The translations under genes were made by a program, and so were the position numbers. Below, piece after piece: positions 44,627 to 53,677 of a stretch of DNA of 64,000 nt (the stretch's first letter is position 1; every line of letters begins with the position of its first letter). Origin of the DNA: FW021-bin31 sp964647485 (GTDB taxonomy: Bacteria; Bacteroidota; Bacteroidia; Chitinophagales; Chitinophagaceae); contig CAZYHV010000004.1 of assembly GCA_964647485.1 (NCBI GenBank), positions 62,001 to 126,000 on the forward strand. The letters run 5' to 3'. The notes under the pieces were generated by a model. That model saw only the letters and a program-made list of their open reading frames with translations, was not told the origin of the DNA and made no database searches.

Positions 44627-47600
44627 TTATTGGTCGGTAGGTTCATTCCTCTTTTTCCTGAATCGTAAATTAAGGAAACCGGGTAACACCACCAACAATA
44701 AAGGCAAGCCGGCTAAAAACCCACCGACAACCGCAATGGCCAAAGGTTGTTGCATTTGAGCGCCAACACCTATTCCCAGAGCCAAAGGCATTAAGGCTAT
44801 AATGGCACCGAGTGCCGTCATTAATTTGGGGCGTAAACGAATGGAAATGGCATTGACTAAAGACGCACTGACTCCTTTTTCTGTCAGTGTATCTTTAAAT
44901 TGCAGATAGGTAAAAATGGAATTTTCGCCAATAATCCCTACAATCATTATGATACCGGTATAGCTGCCCACGTTGAGTTCGACACCGGTAAGGAAAAGTG
45001 CCAAAAAGCAACCGGAAATTCCAATAACGGCAATCCCCAGAATGATTAAGGCGATCCAAATGTCTTTTGAAAAAAACAAGATCACTACGAAAACCATTAA
45101 ACAAGCAGCAATAAGGATTGTGAGTAATTCCTGAAAGGATTTTTGCTGTTGCTTATATTGCCCACCATAAACGACATGATAGCCTTGTGGCAGGGCAATT
45201 TTTTGGTGGATGCCATTTTGAATATCCCGCACCACATTCACAATCGAACGTCCTTCTAATCTCCCGGTAACAACAGACATTGTCTGCAAGTTCTCCCGTT
45301 GAATTTCTGTTGTCCCTTTTCCAATTTGTATGGTCGCCATCTGTTTTATCGGCATCAGTTTTCCATTGGGTAGAAAAATCATTGTGTTTTTAATTTTTGC
45401 TAAGCTCGATTTCAACGGATGAGGAGTTATCATCCGGATGGGGGTCATTTGTTGGGCTTCGAGCATATGACCAATCACCTTTCCCGACAACTGTGTTTGT
45501 AATTGTGCTTGAAAATCTGCCGGAGAGATACCAAACAGCGCCAACCGGTCAAAATTCGGTTTTATTTGAATTGACGGTCCTGCAGCTACGATACCGTCAA
45601 AAACATCGGCAGTGCCGGGAACGCTATCGGCTATTGCAGCTACCTGTTTGGCTAAGGCGTTTAATTTCTGCTGGTCATTGCCAAAGATCTTTATGACGAT
45701 AGGTTGAGGTGCCGCCAACAAATCGCCCAGCATATCGCCTATCTTCTGCCCAAAATCAACCCTTAAAGCCGGTAAGGTATTTTCTATTTTTTGACGAATT
45801 GCTTCAATGACCTGCGCTGTACTACGGTTCCTGTTTCCCTTTAGTTGAATCAAATAATCACCGCTATTGGGTTCTGTTATAAAAAAACCCATTTGCGTAC
45901 CCAGACGCCGAGAATAGCCGGCGACTTCCGGTTGACTTTCAATAATTTTATCCACCTGATGGAGCATTTGGTTGGTTGCTTTTAGGGAAGTACCGGGCGG
46001 AGAATTATAATCCAAAACAATATTGCCTTCATCCATCTGCGGTAAAAACCCAATATTCAATCTTGGAATCACCTCGATAATTACCCCGATTAAAAGCAGG
46101 CTGTATAAAATACTTATCCACGGTCGGCGAATGAAGAAGGCCACCCATCGCAATTGTTTGACCTGCTTTTCCTGAAAGTCTTTTTTTGAGGCTGCTTTCT
46201 TTTTTGAAAACAACAAATAAATAACCGGCAAGCCAAGCCAGGTCACCAAAAAGGAACAAACAAGGGTAATCATCATTGTATTGGCCAAAACGGTGAAAAA
46301 TGCTCCGGCAATACCACTGAGAAAAATGAATGGAATAAAAATAACAATGGTGCTGGCCGAGGAAGAAAGCATTGCCGGAAACAGAAAATCAATGGCTTTT
46401 TGTACCAGTGTTTTAGAATTCTCATTGTAGTGTGCTTCGTGAATTTGATGAATTTGTTCGGTTACCACAATGGCATCGTCAATAATCAAACCGATAGAAG
46501 CCGCGATGGCGCCCAGCGTCATAATATTTAGCGTGTAACCCACCGCATAAAGCACGATAAGGGTGAGCGCAAGCGTAATCGGAATCGTAATCAGTACGGT
46601 GACACTGGCTTTCCAGGATTTTAAAAAGAGAATAGCAACAATGATAGCCAACAATATTCCCACCCAAATGGCATCGCTCACGCTTCTGATGGAATTGTGC
46701 ACAAAATCGGCTTGCACATAAAAAGGGTTAATGTTTACCCCGGCAGGCAACACTTTTTTGAGTTCCTTCAACTTATTTTTCACGCCTGTCGATACGGTCA
46801 ATAAATTGGCATTGGGTTGTTTGCGGACCCCCACCACCAAAGCCGGCTTTCCGTTGGCGACGACATTGACATATTGAATGGCCGGATGAACAGAAACCTT
46901 GGAAATATCTTTTAATAAAACTATCCTTTTCCCGTTATTGCTGATGACGATATTGCTCACATCCTTTTTTTTAGTCAACATTGCATCGGTTACCGTCAGA
47001 TATAAACGATTGTAATCGGCAAGAAACCCGTTCGACTGAATAAAGTCTGTGTTTTTTAATACTTGTGTAATTTTTGTGGGGGAGATCCCCAAAGCGCTCA
47101 TCTTTTCTTTATCTAAGATCACCCAATATTCCTTGATTTGCCCACCTACCATTTCCACATCAGCCACACCGGGCACTTGAGCAAGAAAAGGACGAATGGT
47201 ATATTTGGTCAACTGTTGTAAGTCAATGGGCGACAAAGTATTGCTATTTACGGCATAATCCATCACCGGCAAGGTAGAAGGATTCATTCGCTCTACAGTG
47301 ATATGAACGTTTGGAGGAAGATCCGCGCGTATTTCGTTAATCCGTGACTCTATGTGCTGTTGAGCAGTGTTGATATTGGCATCCCAATCTAAAAAGGCGG
47401 AAATTTCACAACTTCCCCGACTGGTTGTGCTGCGTACATATTTTAGATAAGGAACTTGTTTGATGGCGTTTTCCATCGGCCGGGTAACAGTTACCAGCAT
47501 TTTATGGGCCGGTTGAAGGCCGTTGTCCACCACAATTTTTACCTTGGGAAAGGTAACGTCCGGAAATAATGATTTCTTAGTCGTGCCGTAAATAAACAAT

Positions 47601-47677
47601 CCCCCCAAGAGCACAAGCAACAGAATCACCGAAATCGGTTTCTGATATTTGGAATAACTGGTCATTTTTAAACTCAT
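44627..47677 (-). CDS. RND-family efflux pump, inner-membrane permease
   Basis: A 1016-residue permease with the two-fold repeat of RND pumps: a membrane helix, a large periplasmic loop, six helices, a second loop and six helices. The helix-4 segment ASIGLIIDDAIVVTEQ carries the Asp400-Asp401 pair typical of the HAE (multidrug) branch, not the single-Asp pattern of CzcA-type metal pumps. Start codon and the stop of the adaptor gene overlap in ATGA (47674-47677), so the two are translationally coupled. Partners are the adaptor and TolC-like genes upstream in the operon. Substrate unknown. The protein is slightly shorter than AcrB and closer to compact Bacteroidota pumps. Confidence 0.92.
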   Translation of the reverse strand: MSLKMTSYSKYQKPISVILLLVLLGGLFIYGTTKKSLFPDVTFPKVKIVVDNGLQPAHKMLVTVTRPMENAIKQVPYLKYVRSTTSRGSCEISAFLDWDANINTAQQHIESRINEIRADLPPNVHITVERMNPSTLPVMDYAVNSNTLSPIDLQQLTKYTIRPFLAQVPGVADVEMVGGQIKEYWVILDKEKMSALGISPTKITQVLKNTDFIQSNGFLADYNRLYLTVTDAMLTKKKDVSNIVISNNGKRIVLLKDISKVSVHPAIQYVNVVANGKPALVVGVRKQPNANLLTVSTGVKNKLKELKKVLPAGVNINPFYVQADFVHNSIRSVSDAIWVGILLAIIVAILFLKSWKASVTVLITIPITLALTLIVLYAVGYTLNIMTLGAIAASIGLIIDDAIVVTEQIHQIHEAHYNENSKTLVQKAIDFLFPAMLSSSASTIVIFIPFIFLSGIAGAFFTVLANTMMITLVCSFLVTWLGLPVIYLLFSKKKAASKKDFQEKQVKQLRWVAFFIRRPWISILYSLLLIGVIIEVIPRLNIGFLPQMDEGNIVLDYNSPPGTSLKATNQMLHQVDKIIESQPEVAGYSRRLGTQMGFFITEPNSGDYLIQLKGNRNRSTAQVIEAIRQKIENTLPALRVDFGQKIGDMLGDLLAAPQPIVIKIFGNDQQKLNALAKQVAAIADSVPGTADVFDGIVAAGPSIQIKPNFDRLALFGISPADFQAQLQTQLSGKVIGHMLEAQQMTPIRMITPHPLKSSLAKIKNTMIFLPNGKLMPIKQMATIQIGKGTTEIQRENLQTMSVVTGRLEGRSIVNVVRDIQNGIHQKIALPQGYHVVYGGQYKQQQKSFQELLTILIAACLMVFVVILFFSKDIWIALIILGIAVIGISGCFLALFLTGVELNVGSYTGIIMIVGIIGENSIFTYLQFKDTLTEKGVSASLVNAISIRLRPKLMTALGAIIALMPLALGIGVGAQMQQPLAIAVVGGFLAGLPLLLVVLPGFLNLRFRKKRNEPTDQ

Positions 47678-48600
47678 TGTTTTGTTTTGGTAAGGGTGAC
47701 ATAAGCCGTATCCGGCAGACCGTAGTTGCCTGAAATCAATACTTGACTGCCCTGCGAGAATTTTGGAGACAGAATAGCAACGCTACTGTCGTTTTTAATG
47801 CCTTTGGTTATCGGCACCTTTATGGCGGTGGTGTCATTTATCAATTTCATTACCCAGAAATGACTCAATGACACATCACTCAAAACAGCCGATTTCGGTA
47901 CAACCTGAACGTTGGTTTGGGAAGCCGTAATGATTTTTACTTTAGCCACCAGATTTGCAGGTAGCTGAAGTTTTGGAGAAACCCGCAATAGATATTGCAC
48001 GATTTGTGACCCCGCCTCTACCGTGGGCATTGTTGAAACCGCTATTCCTTGTATTTTCCGCCCATCGGGTAGTTTTATCTCCACCAGCTGATTGCGATTT
48101 ATTTTATGAGTTAATGCAAAGGGAACCTGAAGCTGAAAAACAAAACTATTTTGGTCGGCAATGCTGCACAATGGTTCACTTTGTTGCACAAAATCGCCTT
48201 GTAGATGGTTCAACTGACTGATATAACCGCTTGTGGTAGCCCGAATCGTAATTTTTCCGTTCAAGTTTAAGGAATCAGGGAGCATATTACCTAAAACTTG
48301 TGCTTCTTGCGTTTTCAAGACAAATAAGACTTGTCCTTTTCGTACTCGTTGCCCCGGACGAAGACGAGTATGAATAACATACCCGTTGACAGTAGATTTT
48401 ACATTGCTTTGGTTCAAAATAGCAGATACTGCATTTAACCAAATTCCCTTATATAAGTTCTGATGACTAACTGCTGCAACAGTTACCGGGGTTTTGGCCA
48501 CAGCTTTATTATTTTCGCTCTGCCTAGAAGATGAATTTTGACAACTTCCCAAAGCAAAAGATAGAAACACAACGCATAAGATTATTATTTTATTCTGCAT
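47674..48600 (-). CDS. RND efflux membrane-fusion (adaptor) lipoprotein
   Basis: A 308-residue periplasmic adaptor with a lipobox (LGSC, Cys20). It has the barrel-sandwich halves of the HlyD/AcrA type: VKSTVNGYVIHTRLRPGQRVRKGQVLFVLKT and IRATTSGYISQLNHLQGDFVQQSEPL. A beta-barrel domain (QVPFALTHKINRNQLVEIKLPDG) and a membrane-proximal domain follow (VPKSAVLSDVSLSHFWVM). The helical hairpin between the lipoyl halves is very short, so it probably reaches the TolC-like channel differently from AcrA. It lies 4 bp after the channel gene and overlaps the permease gene. Confidence 0.88.
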   Translation of the reverse strand: MQNKIIILCVVFLSFALGSCQNSSSRQSENNKAVAKTPVTVAAVSHQNLYKGIWLNAVSAILNQSNVKSTVNGYVIHTRLRPGQRVRKGQVLFVLKTQEAQVLGNMLPDSLNLNGKITIRATTSGYISQLNHLQGDFVQQSEPLCSIADQNSFVFQLQVPFALTHKINRNQLVEIKLPDGRKIQGIAVSTMPTVEAGSQIVQYLLRVSPKLQLPANLVAKVKIITASQTNVQVVPKSAVLSDVSLSHFWVMKLINDTTAIKVPITKGIKNDSSVAILSPKFSQGSQVLISGNYGLPDTAYVTLTKTKQ

Positions 48601-48604
48601 AACA

Positions 48605-49846
48605 CTAATGATTCCAGTAATTCAACTGATTGATGATTTGATACCGATTGATTTGTGCCTGATTCAAATTGTTCTGAATGCTCAAATAATTTTTGATAGC
48701 TAATAGGTAGCCGGTTAACTGCAAATTACCGGTATTTAGCAGCTTTTTGTCGGCTTTAATGAGCAATTGTACCGTTTTTAATTTTTGTTGTATGGTTTGA
48801 ATCAGTTGTTGAGTGGCATTAAGCTTTTGTTGCAACATTGCCCGTTGTTGTGCTTGTTGCTGTTGCCGGTAAGAAACGTAATTCTCTCTTGTCTTTTCTG
48901 TAATTTTAAACTGTTGATATTTTAATTTCCGTTGCTTTCCATCGTAAATCGGTATAGAAAGATTAAGCCCAAAACCAACTCCGAAATAATGATAAGCACT
49001 TGCTAATCTTGATGAATTGAATCCTGCACCGGCAAACCAGTTTATCTTAGGTTTATACTGCACATCCAGTAAATCTTTTTGATTTTGGATACGCAAACTA
49101 TCAATTTGATATTGTCGCAAAAACACGGAACGGTCTTGTTGAACAGGAAGGTAAAGGCTAATCTGCGGTTGAGCGAGATGAACCACCGAAGTATCTCGAA
49201 TGCCGCATAAATAATTGAGCTGCGAAAGATTGTATTTATAACTTGTCTGTAATTGATTGACCGTAATTTCCTGCGATTGCAAAGTCGTTAAAAACGTGAG
49301 GTAATCCGATTCTTTGTAAATACCATTTTGCACCAGTTTTTTCAAACTGTTTTTTTGCCGGAGTAACAACTTGTAGATTGCTTTGTTGTATTGCAACTGT
49401 CTTTGTGCGGCATAAGCGGCCAAATATTGAGCAGTTATTTTTTTATGCAAACCGAGCTTTGTCAGTTTTTTTCGGTTGTAAAGCGCTTGGTTTTGAATAG
49501 CAATTTTTTGGTATTGCGGAGCTAAAATACTTTTGTTAAATAAGGGCTGGGAGGCCGACAAAAGTGCAGCATAATGAGCATCATCCATAACCACACGATC
49601 GTAGCCATAACCGTTTATGGTAGGATACCACGCCACTTGTCCGTTCGCCGAAACGTTGGGTTTATCTGACGCACGAATCAATAAGCTGTCAACAGTTCCA
49701 CTGTTGATTTGATTTTGATAATCTTTCAATACAGGGCTATTCTGCTTCGCCGTTTGCAGATAATCGTTTAAACGATGCGTAGATTCTTGACCGTAACACA
49801 GCTTAAGCGACAGTAAAAACAAAATTAATACGCAGTATTTTAGCAT
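48605..49846 (-). CDS. TolC-like outer-membrane efflux channel
   Basis: A 413-residue protein when started at the ATG at 49846, which gives a clean signal peptide (LSLKLCYGQ); the frame is open further up to 49918, but the extra 24 residues run into the terminator hairpin of the upstream gene. The mature part is helical with the two OEP repeats: HRLNDYLQTAKQNSPVLKDYQNQI, Gln-rich coiled coils (QQQQAQQRAMLQQKLNATQQLIQTIQQKL), and TGNLQLTGYLLAIKNYLSIQNNLNQAQINRYQIINQLNYW at the end. First gene of the three-gene RND operon. Confidence 0.88.
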   Translation of the reverse strand: MLKYCVLILFLLSLKLCYGQESTHRLNDYLQTAKQNSPVLKDYQNQINSGTVDSLLIRASDKPNVSANGQVAWYPTINGYGYDRVVMDDAHYAALLSASQPLFNKSILAPQYQKIAIQNQALYNRKKLTKLGLHKKITAQYLAAYAAQRQLQYNKAIYKLLLRQKNSLKKLVQNGIYKESDYLTFLTTLQSQEITVNQLQTSYKYNLSQLNYLCGIRDTSVVHLAQPQISLYLPVQQDRSVFLRQYQIDSLRIQNQKDLLDVQYKPKINWFAGAGFNSSRLASAYHYFGVGFGLNLSIPIYDGKQRKLKYQQFKITEKTRENYVSYRQQQQAQQRAMLQQKLNATQQLIQTIQQKLKTVQLLIKADKKLLNTGNLQLTGYLLAIKNYLSIQNNLNQAQINRYQIINQLNYWNH

Positions 49847-49879
49847 TTTATCCAAATAAAAGAGGTGATAATGATCTGA

Positions 49880-49925
49880 TAAAAGAATTGGCGGTAGTAT
49901 ATTCACACCAACCGCCAATTCTTTA
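49880..49925 (-). terminator. strong intrinsic terminator after the PepSY-like gene
   Basis: GAATTGGCGGT at 49885-49895 and ACCGCCAATTC at 49911-49921 form a perfect 11-bp stem with a 15-base loop. On the minus strand the stem is followed by CTTTT, ending the transcript of the PepSY-like gene (stop at 49964). The hairpin separates that gene from the efflux operon, whose promoter must then lie in the ~40 bp before the channel gene's ATG or further within this region. Confidence 0.85.
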
Positions 49926-49963
49926 TTTAGGGTTTTTCGGCCGGGAATAAAGAAGGCGATTGC

Positions 49964-50452
49964 TTAATCATTTTCTTCCCCTTCTTCATAAGCTTCATTT
50001 TTTTCTCCCTTTTCACCCTGTTCTACTTCTTCACTGGTGCTCTTTTTTATGAACTTTCCTTTTGAGTCGAAAAGATAAGTAGACCCTTCCACATCGGCTT
50101 CGTAGGTTGTCGTTCCCTGCGCATCTTTATTTAAAGAGGCTTCATCAATTTCATCTCCTATTTTGGCAATATATTTTTGAGCTCGCAGGGGTAATTTCGA
50201 AGGTTCGATTTCTGTTTCTGAACCTACAAATTTTCCTTGAGGCGTAAATAAAGCTGAGTGATCTTTTCCACTGACGTCCCAGTTGCCTTCAAAATTGCCA
50301 TTTTCTTTCTCCCAGGTGGGATTTTTGACTTGTGGATAGGCTTTTGTAAAGGCTTTTTGGGTTGTCTTTGTGGGCGTTACCTTTTGAGCGTTACAGGCAG
50401 TAAATAGCCCTGTGGCGATTAACAGTACCGTAAAAAACATTCCTTTTCTCAT
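49964..50452 (-). CDS. PepSY-like domain lipoprotein with acidic tail
   Basis: A 162-residue lipoprotein (lipobox FTAC, Cys20). The mature region holds two short PepSY-like units: AFTKAYPQVKNPTWEKENGNFEGNWDV with VGSETEI, and LPLRAQKYIAKIGDEIDEASLNKD with YEADVEGSTYLFDSKGKFI. It ends in a run of Glu/Lys/Gly and a Glu-rich tail (EAYEEGEEND). Such small proteins are frequent in Bacteroidota and often accompany QseBC-like two-component systems; a metal- or stress-linked role is only a guess. The acidic tail could bind cations. Monocistronic, closed by the terminator at 49885-49921. Confidence 0.83.
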   Translation of the reverse strand: MRKGMFFTVLLIATGLFTACNAQKVTPTKTTQKAFTKAYPQVKNPTWEKENGNFEGNWDVSGKDHSALFTPQGKFVGSETEIEPSKLPLRAQKYIAKIGDEIDEASLNKDAQGTTTYEADVEGSTYLFDSKGKFIKKSTSEEVEQGEKGEKNEAYEEGEEND

Positions 50453-50599
50453 AATAAACAGTTTTAATGATTAATAATTAGGACAAAACTAAAGGCCGAT
50501 TTTGAAGAAAATTTGAATTTTCAGTTACTCTCTATGTATTCAGAATTTATTCAAAATCTTTATTCAATTTTGTACTGTTATACTTTTAATTTTTTGACA

Positions 50600-51523
50600 A
50601 TGAAAAACATCCCCTTTTTATCTTTATGTATATTAACCCTCCAACTATGTGCTTGTCAGCATAAAAACACTCAAAATGAAAACGCTCCTATTAAAAGGAT
50701 TGCTTTACCTCAGCCTAATCATATAGTCGTTGTCATCGAAGAAAATCATGGATACGATTACATCCTGGCATCCGGAGAAGCACCCTATATCAATCAGTTG
50801 GCAAAGGAATCGGCAGTATTTACTAATGCTCATGGAGTGACTCACCCCAGTCAGCCTAATTATCTGATCTTATTTTCAGGAAACCGACAAGATGTTAATG
50901 ACGATCACTGTTTAAAGGAGGAAAGTCCTTTTCATACTCCCAACCTGGCTACTGCTCTTATAAAAAAAGGATTAACGTTTAAAGGATATGCACAGACAAT
51001 GCCGTCCGTAGGTTATACCGGTTGTAATTTCAAAAGAAGCAATTTAACCAAAGGATATCTTTATGCCCGTAAACACACGCCCTGGACCAATTGGATAGGG
51101 ACAGGAGAAAATAATATTCCGGATTCTATCAGTCTGCCAATGTCAGAATTTCCGAAAAATTTTAACCTATTACCAACAGTCTCCTTTGTAATTCCAAATC
51201 AGGATTATGACATGCACAATATTGGTTCGTCGGGCAATTCTAAAGCTGTAAAAAGAGCCGATAAATGGTTGAGAAAGCATATTGATCCTTATGTACAATG
51301 GGCTGAAGCGCATAACAGCCTGCTCATTCTAACGTTTGATGAAGATGACTTTACCAATAAAAATCATATAATAACCTTATTTTACGGTCCTATGATCCAA
51401 GCAGGTCATTATTCTGAAAGAATAGATCATTATAATGTATTGCATACTATTGAAGATTTATATCATCTTCCTTTAACGGGAGCCTCCAAAGGGAAAATTA
51501 TAGATAGTATATGGATAAAATAA
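50600..51523 (+). CDS. phosphoesterase-family lipoprotein (acid phosphatase / phospholipase C type)
   Basis: A 307-residue protein from the ATG at 50600, which gives a lipobox (LCAC, near residue 20); an upstream ATG at 50513 would add 29 residues before the signal. Motifs of the PF04185 phosphoesterase family: IVVVIEENHGYDYIL (metal-binding Glu-Glu-Asn), THPSQPNYLILFSG (nucleophile region), LTFDEDDF and the metal-binding HYNVLHTIEDLYHLP. These enzymes release phosphate from organic esters. Position just before a PhoB/PhoR pair suggests induction under phosphate starvation, which fits but is not proven. Confidence 0.87.
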   Translation: MKNIPFLSLCILTLQLCACQHKNTQNENAPIKRIALPQPNHIVVVIEENHGYDYILASGEAPYINQLAKESAVFTNAHGVTHPSQPNYLILFSGNRQDVNDDHCLKEESPFHTPNLATALIKKGLTFKGYAQTMPSVGYTGCNFKRSNLTKGYLYARKHTPWTNWIGTGENNIPDSISLPMSEFPKNFNLLPTVSFVIPNQDYDMHNIGSSGNSKAVKRADKWLRKHIDPYVQWAEAHNSLLILTFDEDDFTNKNHIITLFYGPMIQAGHYSERIDHYNVLHTIEDLYHLPLTGASKGKIIDSIWIK

Positions 51524-51555
51524 GCATTTAAAAGTTCGAGAAATAAAAGCGTCTT

Positions 51556-51590
51556 TTTAACTTAACAATTTCTTAATCTACAATTCCCTA
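51556..51590 (+). promoter_or_regulatory. possible Pho-box-like direct repeat upstream of phoB-like gene
   Basis: TTAAC followed six bases later by TTAAT (within ACTTAACAATTTCTTAATCT, about 51561-51580) gives two units 11 bp apart. PhoB/PhoP-type regulators of the OmpR family bind direct repeats of this period, and the B. subtilis PhoP unit is TTAACA-like. The site is about 110 bp before the regulator gene. AT-rich DNA makes chance matches likely, so this is weak. Confidence 0.3.
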
Positions 51591-51692
51591 TTTAAACAAA
51601 ATGTTTTATTCCCTTTGTAGCGAAATAGAGCCTATTTAATATTTGAATTATATTGATTGATTTTATAATTTTATTTAAAATAAAGATGAATA

Positions 51693-52367
51693 ATGAAAGA
51701 AAATTCATTTAAAATTTTAGTTGTCGATGACGAGGAAGATATTGTCGAAATCATTTGTTACAACTTGAAACAAGAAGGTTATATTACAGAATCGGCATTT
51801 AATGGAGAAGAAGCCCTTAAAAAGGCAAAATACTTCAACCCGGATTTGATTGTTTTGGACATTATGATGCCGGTAATGGATGGGCTTGACACTTTAAAAC
51901 ATATCAGAGAAAGCCCAACGTTCAATAAAACAGCAGTACTCATCTTAACCGCCTTAAGCAATGAGGAAAGCGAAATCACCGGGTTAGATCAAGGCGCGGA
52001 TGACTATGTCGGGAAACCCGTTAAACCACAATTGTTATTAAGTAGAATTAAAGCTTTACTGCGGCGTACAAACATTGGAGACAGCAAGGATATTCAGATA
52101 AACGACTTGATTATTAATAGAGAGAAATATTTGGTGATCAACAAAGGAGATGAATTGTTTTTACCCAAAAAGGAGTTTGAGCTTTTAGCACTCTTGGCGT
52201 CTAGCCCCGGTCGGGTCTTGTCACGTGCAGAAATTATGAACAGGGTTTGGGGGGAGAATGTTATTGTGGGAGATAGAACCATCGATGTGCACGTCCGGAA
52301 AATAAGACAAAAGCTTGGTAATTGTATTACAACAGTAAAAGGAGTTGGTTATAAATTGGAATCCTAA
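51693..52367 (+). CDS. phoB: OmpR/PhoB-family response regulator
   Basis: A 224-residue regulator. The receiver domain (~1-120) has acidic pocket DDEED at 12-16, phosphoacceptor Asp56 in VLDIMMP, Thr in ILTALS and Lys in YVGKPVKP. The winged-helix DNA-binding domain (~130-224) has FLPKKEFELLALLASSPGRVLSRAEIM, RTIDVHVRKIRQKLG and TVKGVGYKL. The sensor kinase gene follows 10 bp later. Assignment to phosphate control rests on the nearby convergent pst-phoU operon and the phosphoesterase gene before it. Confidence 0.85.
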   Translation: MKENSFKILVVDDEEDIVEIICYNLKQEGYITESAFNGEEALKKAKYFNPDLIVLDIMMPVMDGLDTLKHIRESPTFNKTAVLILTALSNEESEITGLDQGADDYVGKPVKPQLLLSRIKALLRRTNIGDSKDIQINDLIINREKYLVINKGDELFLPKKEFELLALLASSPGRVLSRAEIMNRVWGENVIVGDRTIDVHVRKIRQKLGNCITTVKGVGYKLES

Positions 52368-52377
52368 ATGATCCCCT

Positions 52378-53409
52378 ATGTTAAAAGATAAAAATAGCTC
52401 TCCGGCCATTTTAGCACTATTATCGGCCTTAGTTTTGGCAGTACTTTTTATTCTTCCTTTATTATTATTTCCTCTTCTGCTATGGCAACTATTACTCCTT
52501 TTTATTTTCTCCCTAATTATTGCATACCTCATCATATATTATGTCATCGCAAAATTCATTTATCGAAAAATAAAAGTCATCTACAAACTCATTGGAGATA
52601 CAAAAACAAACAAGGGCTCTGACATTGCTGATAACAGGAAAGGATTAGACTCCGTTGAAAAAGATGTGAGACAATGGGCCGTAGAGAAAAGAGATGAGCT
52701 CGAAGGGATGAAAAAAAATGAACAATTTCGAAAAGAATTTTTACTCAATCTGTCACACGAGCTCAAAACTCCCGTTTTCGCTATTCAAGGTTATATTCAC
52801 ACTTTGCTTGATGGAGCTATTGACGATCAAGAAGTCAATAAAAAATTTTTACGCAATGCTACTAAAAACACAGATCGTCTGGCTCAACTAATAGAAGATT
52901 TGGGTATAATCTCAAAATTAGAAAGCGGGGAATTGCCTTTAAATAAAGAAGCCTTTGTCATACAAGAATTGGTAACGGATGCTTTTGATGCACTTTCTAT
53001 TAAGGCCAAAGAAAAGGGTATTAACTTATCCATTAAAAAAGGATGCGAAACTCCTATAAAAGTTTATGCAGATAAAGAAAAGATAAGACAAGTGCTTTTG
53101 AATTTATTGGATAACTCAATAAAATACGGGAAGCCTGAAGGACATACGGTGGCCAGTGTTTATAAAGTAGATGAGGAGTCTGTGTTGGTTGAAATTTCCG
53201 ATAACGGACTGGGGATTGACAAAGCGCAACTTCAACGTGTTTTTGAACGGTTTTTCAGAGCCGATAAAAATCGCAGCAGAGCTGAAGGCGGCACCGGTCT
53301 GGGGCTTGCAATTGTGAAACACATTATTGAAGCCCACGGTCAGAACATCAATGTCCGCAGCAAACCCACGGTGGGAACAACCTTTGGCTTTACATTGAAG
53401 ATGAGTTGA
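52378..53409 (+). CDS. phoR: PhoR-like sensor histidine kinase
   Basis: A 343-residue kinase with two close N-terminal membrane helices (~10-60) and almost no periplasmic loop, as in PhoR proteins that sense through the Pst-PhoU complex and not by direct binding. A linker to ~115 precedes HisKA with LNLSHELKTPVFAIQGY (His127). HATPase follows with RQVLLNLLDNSIKYG (N box), EISDNGLGID and GGTGLGLAIVKHIIEAHG. No PAS domain is obvious, which makes it shorter than E. coli PhoR. It ends 40 bp before repeat element copy 2. Confidence 0.82.
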   Translation: MLKDKNSSPAILALLSALVLAVLFILPLLLFPLLLWQLLLLFIFSLIIAYLIIYYVIAKFIYRKIKVIYKLIGDTKTNKGSDIADNRKGLDSVEKDVRQWAVEKRDELEGMKKNEQFRKEFLLNLSHELKTPVFAIQGYIHTLLDGAIDDQEVNKKFLRNATKNTDRLAQLIEDLGIISKLESGELPLNKEAFVIQELVTDAFDALSIKAKEKGINLSIKKGCETPIKVYADKEKIRQVLLNLLDNSIKYGKPEGHTVASVYKVDEESVLVEISDNGLGIDKAQLQRVFERFFRADKNRSRAEGGTGLGLAIVKHIIEAHGQNINVRSKPTVGTTFGFTLKMS

Positions 53410-53449
53410 AAATAGACCAATCATATTTCCTCCAATCCGAGAATGGGAG

Positions 53450-53676
53450 TTAACCCGCAATATTCACCATTTTTTTGAAACAACTCTAAAAATCGTTTAA
53501 AATCAATAGCTTGGCAAACTTTTTCATGTTTTGATCGTTCCCCAAATTTGAGGAATAGTTTGAAATTATCTTTTTGCATCTACCGCGTTACAAACTCCTT
53601 GCAGTAGGCTACTACTGCGGTGGAGTTCGATGCCTTGTAGCTACAAAAAGCTAATCTCATGAATAATGCGGGTTAA
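53450..53676. mobile_element. MITE-like repeat element, copy 2 (227 bp)
   Basis: Shortest copy, bounded by TTAACCCGCAATATTCAC and, reverse complemented, TTAACCCGCATTATTCAT. It shares the conserved inner block and the CTACTGC hairpin with copies 1 and 3, but lacks about 50 bp between the hairpin region and the TTGTAGCTACAA palindrome. It fills the gap between the convergent phoR-like and MarC-family genes and ends one base before the MarC stop codon. The minus-strand frame here reads MQKDNFKLFLKFGERSKHE and runs into the terminal repeat. Confidence 0.7.
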
Positions 53677-53677
53677 A

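Noticed and set aside
44627..47677. CzcA-type heavy-metal efflux pump
   Set aside because: The helix-4 motif has the Asp-Asp pair of the HAE branch; no metal-binding His-rich segments occur in pump or adaptor.
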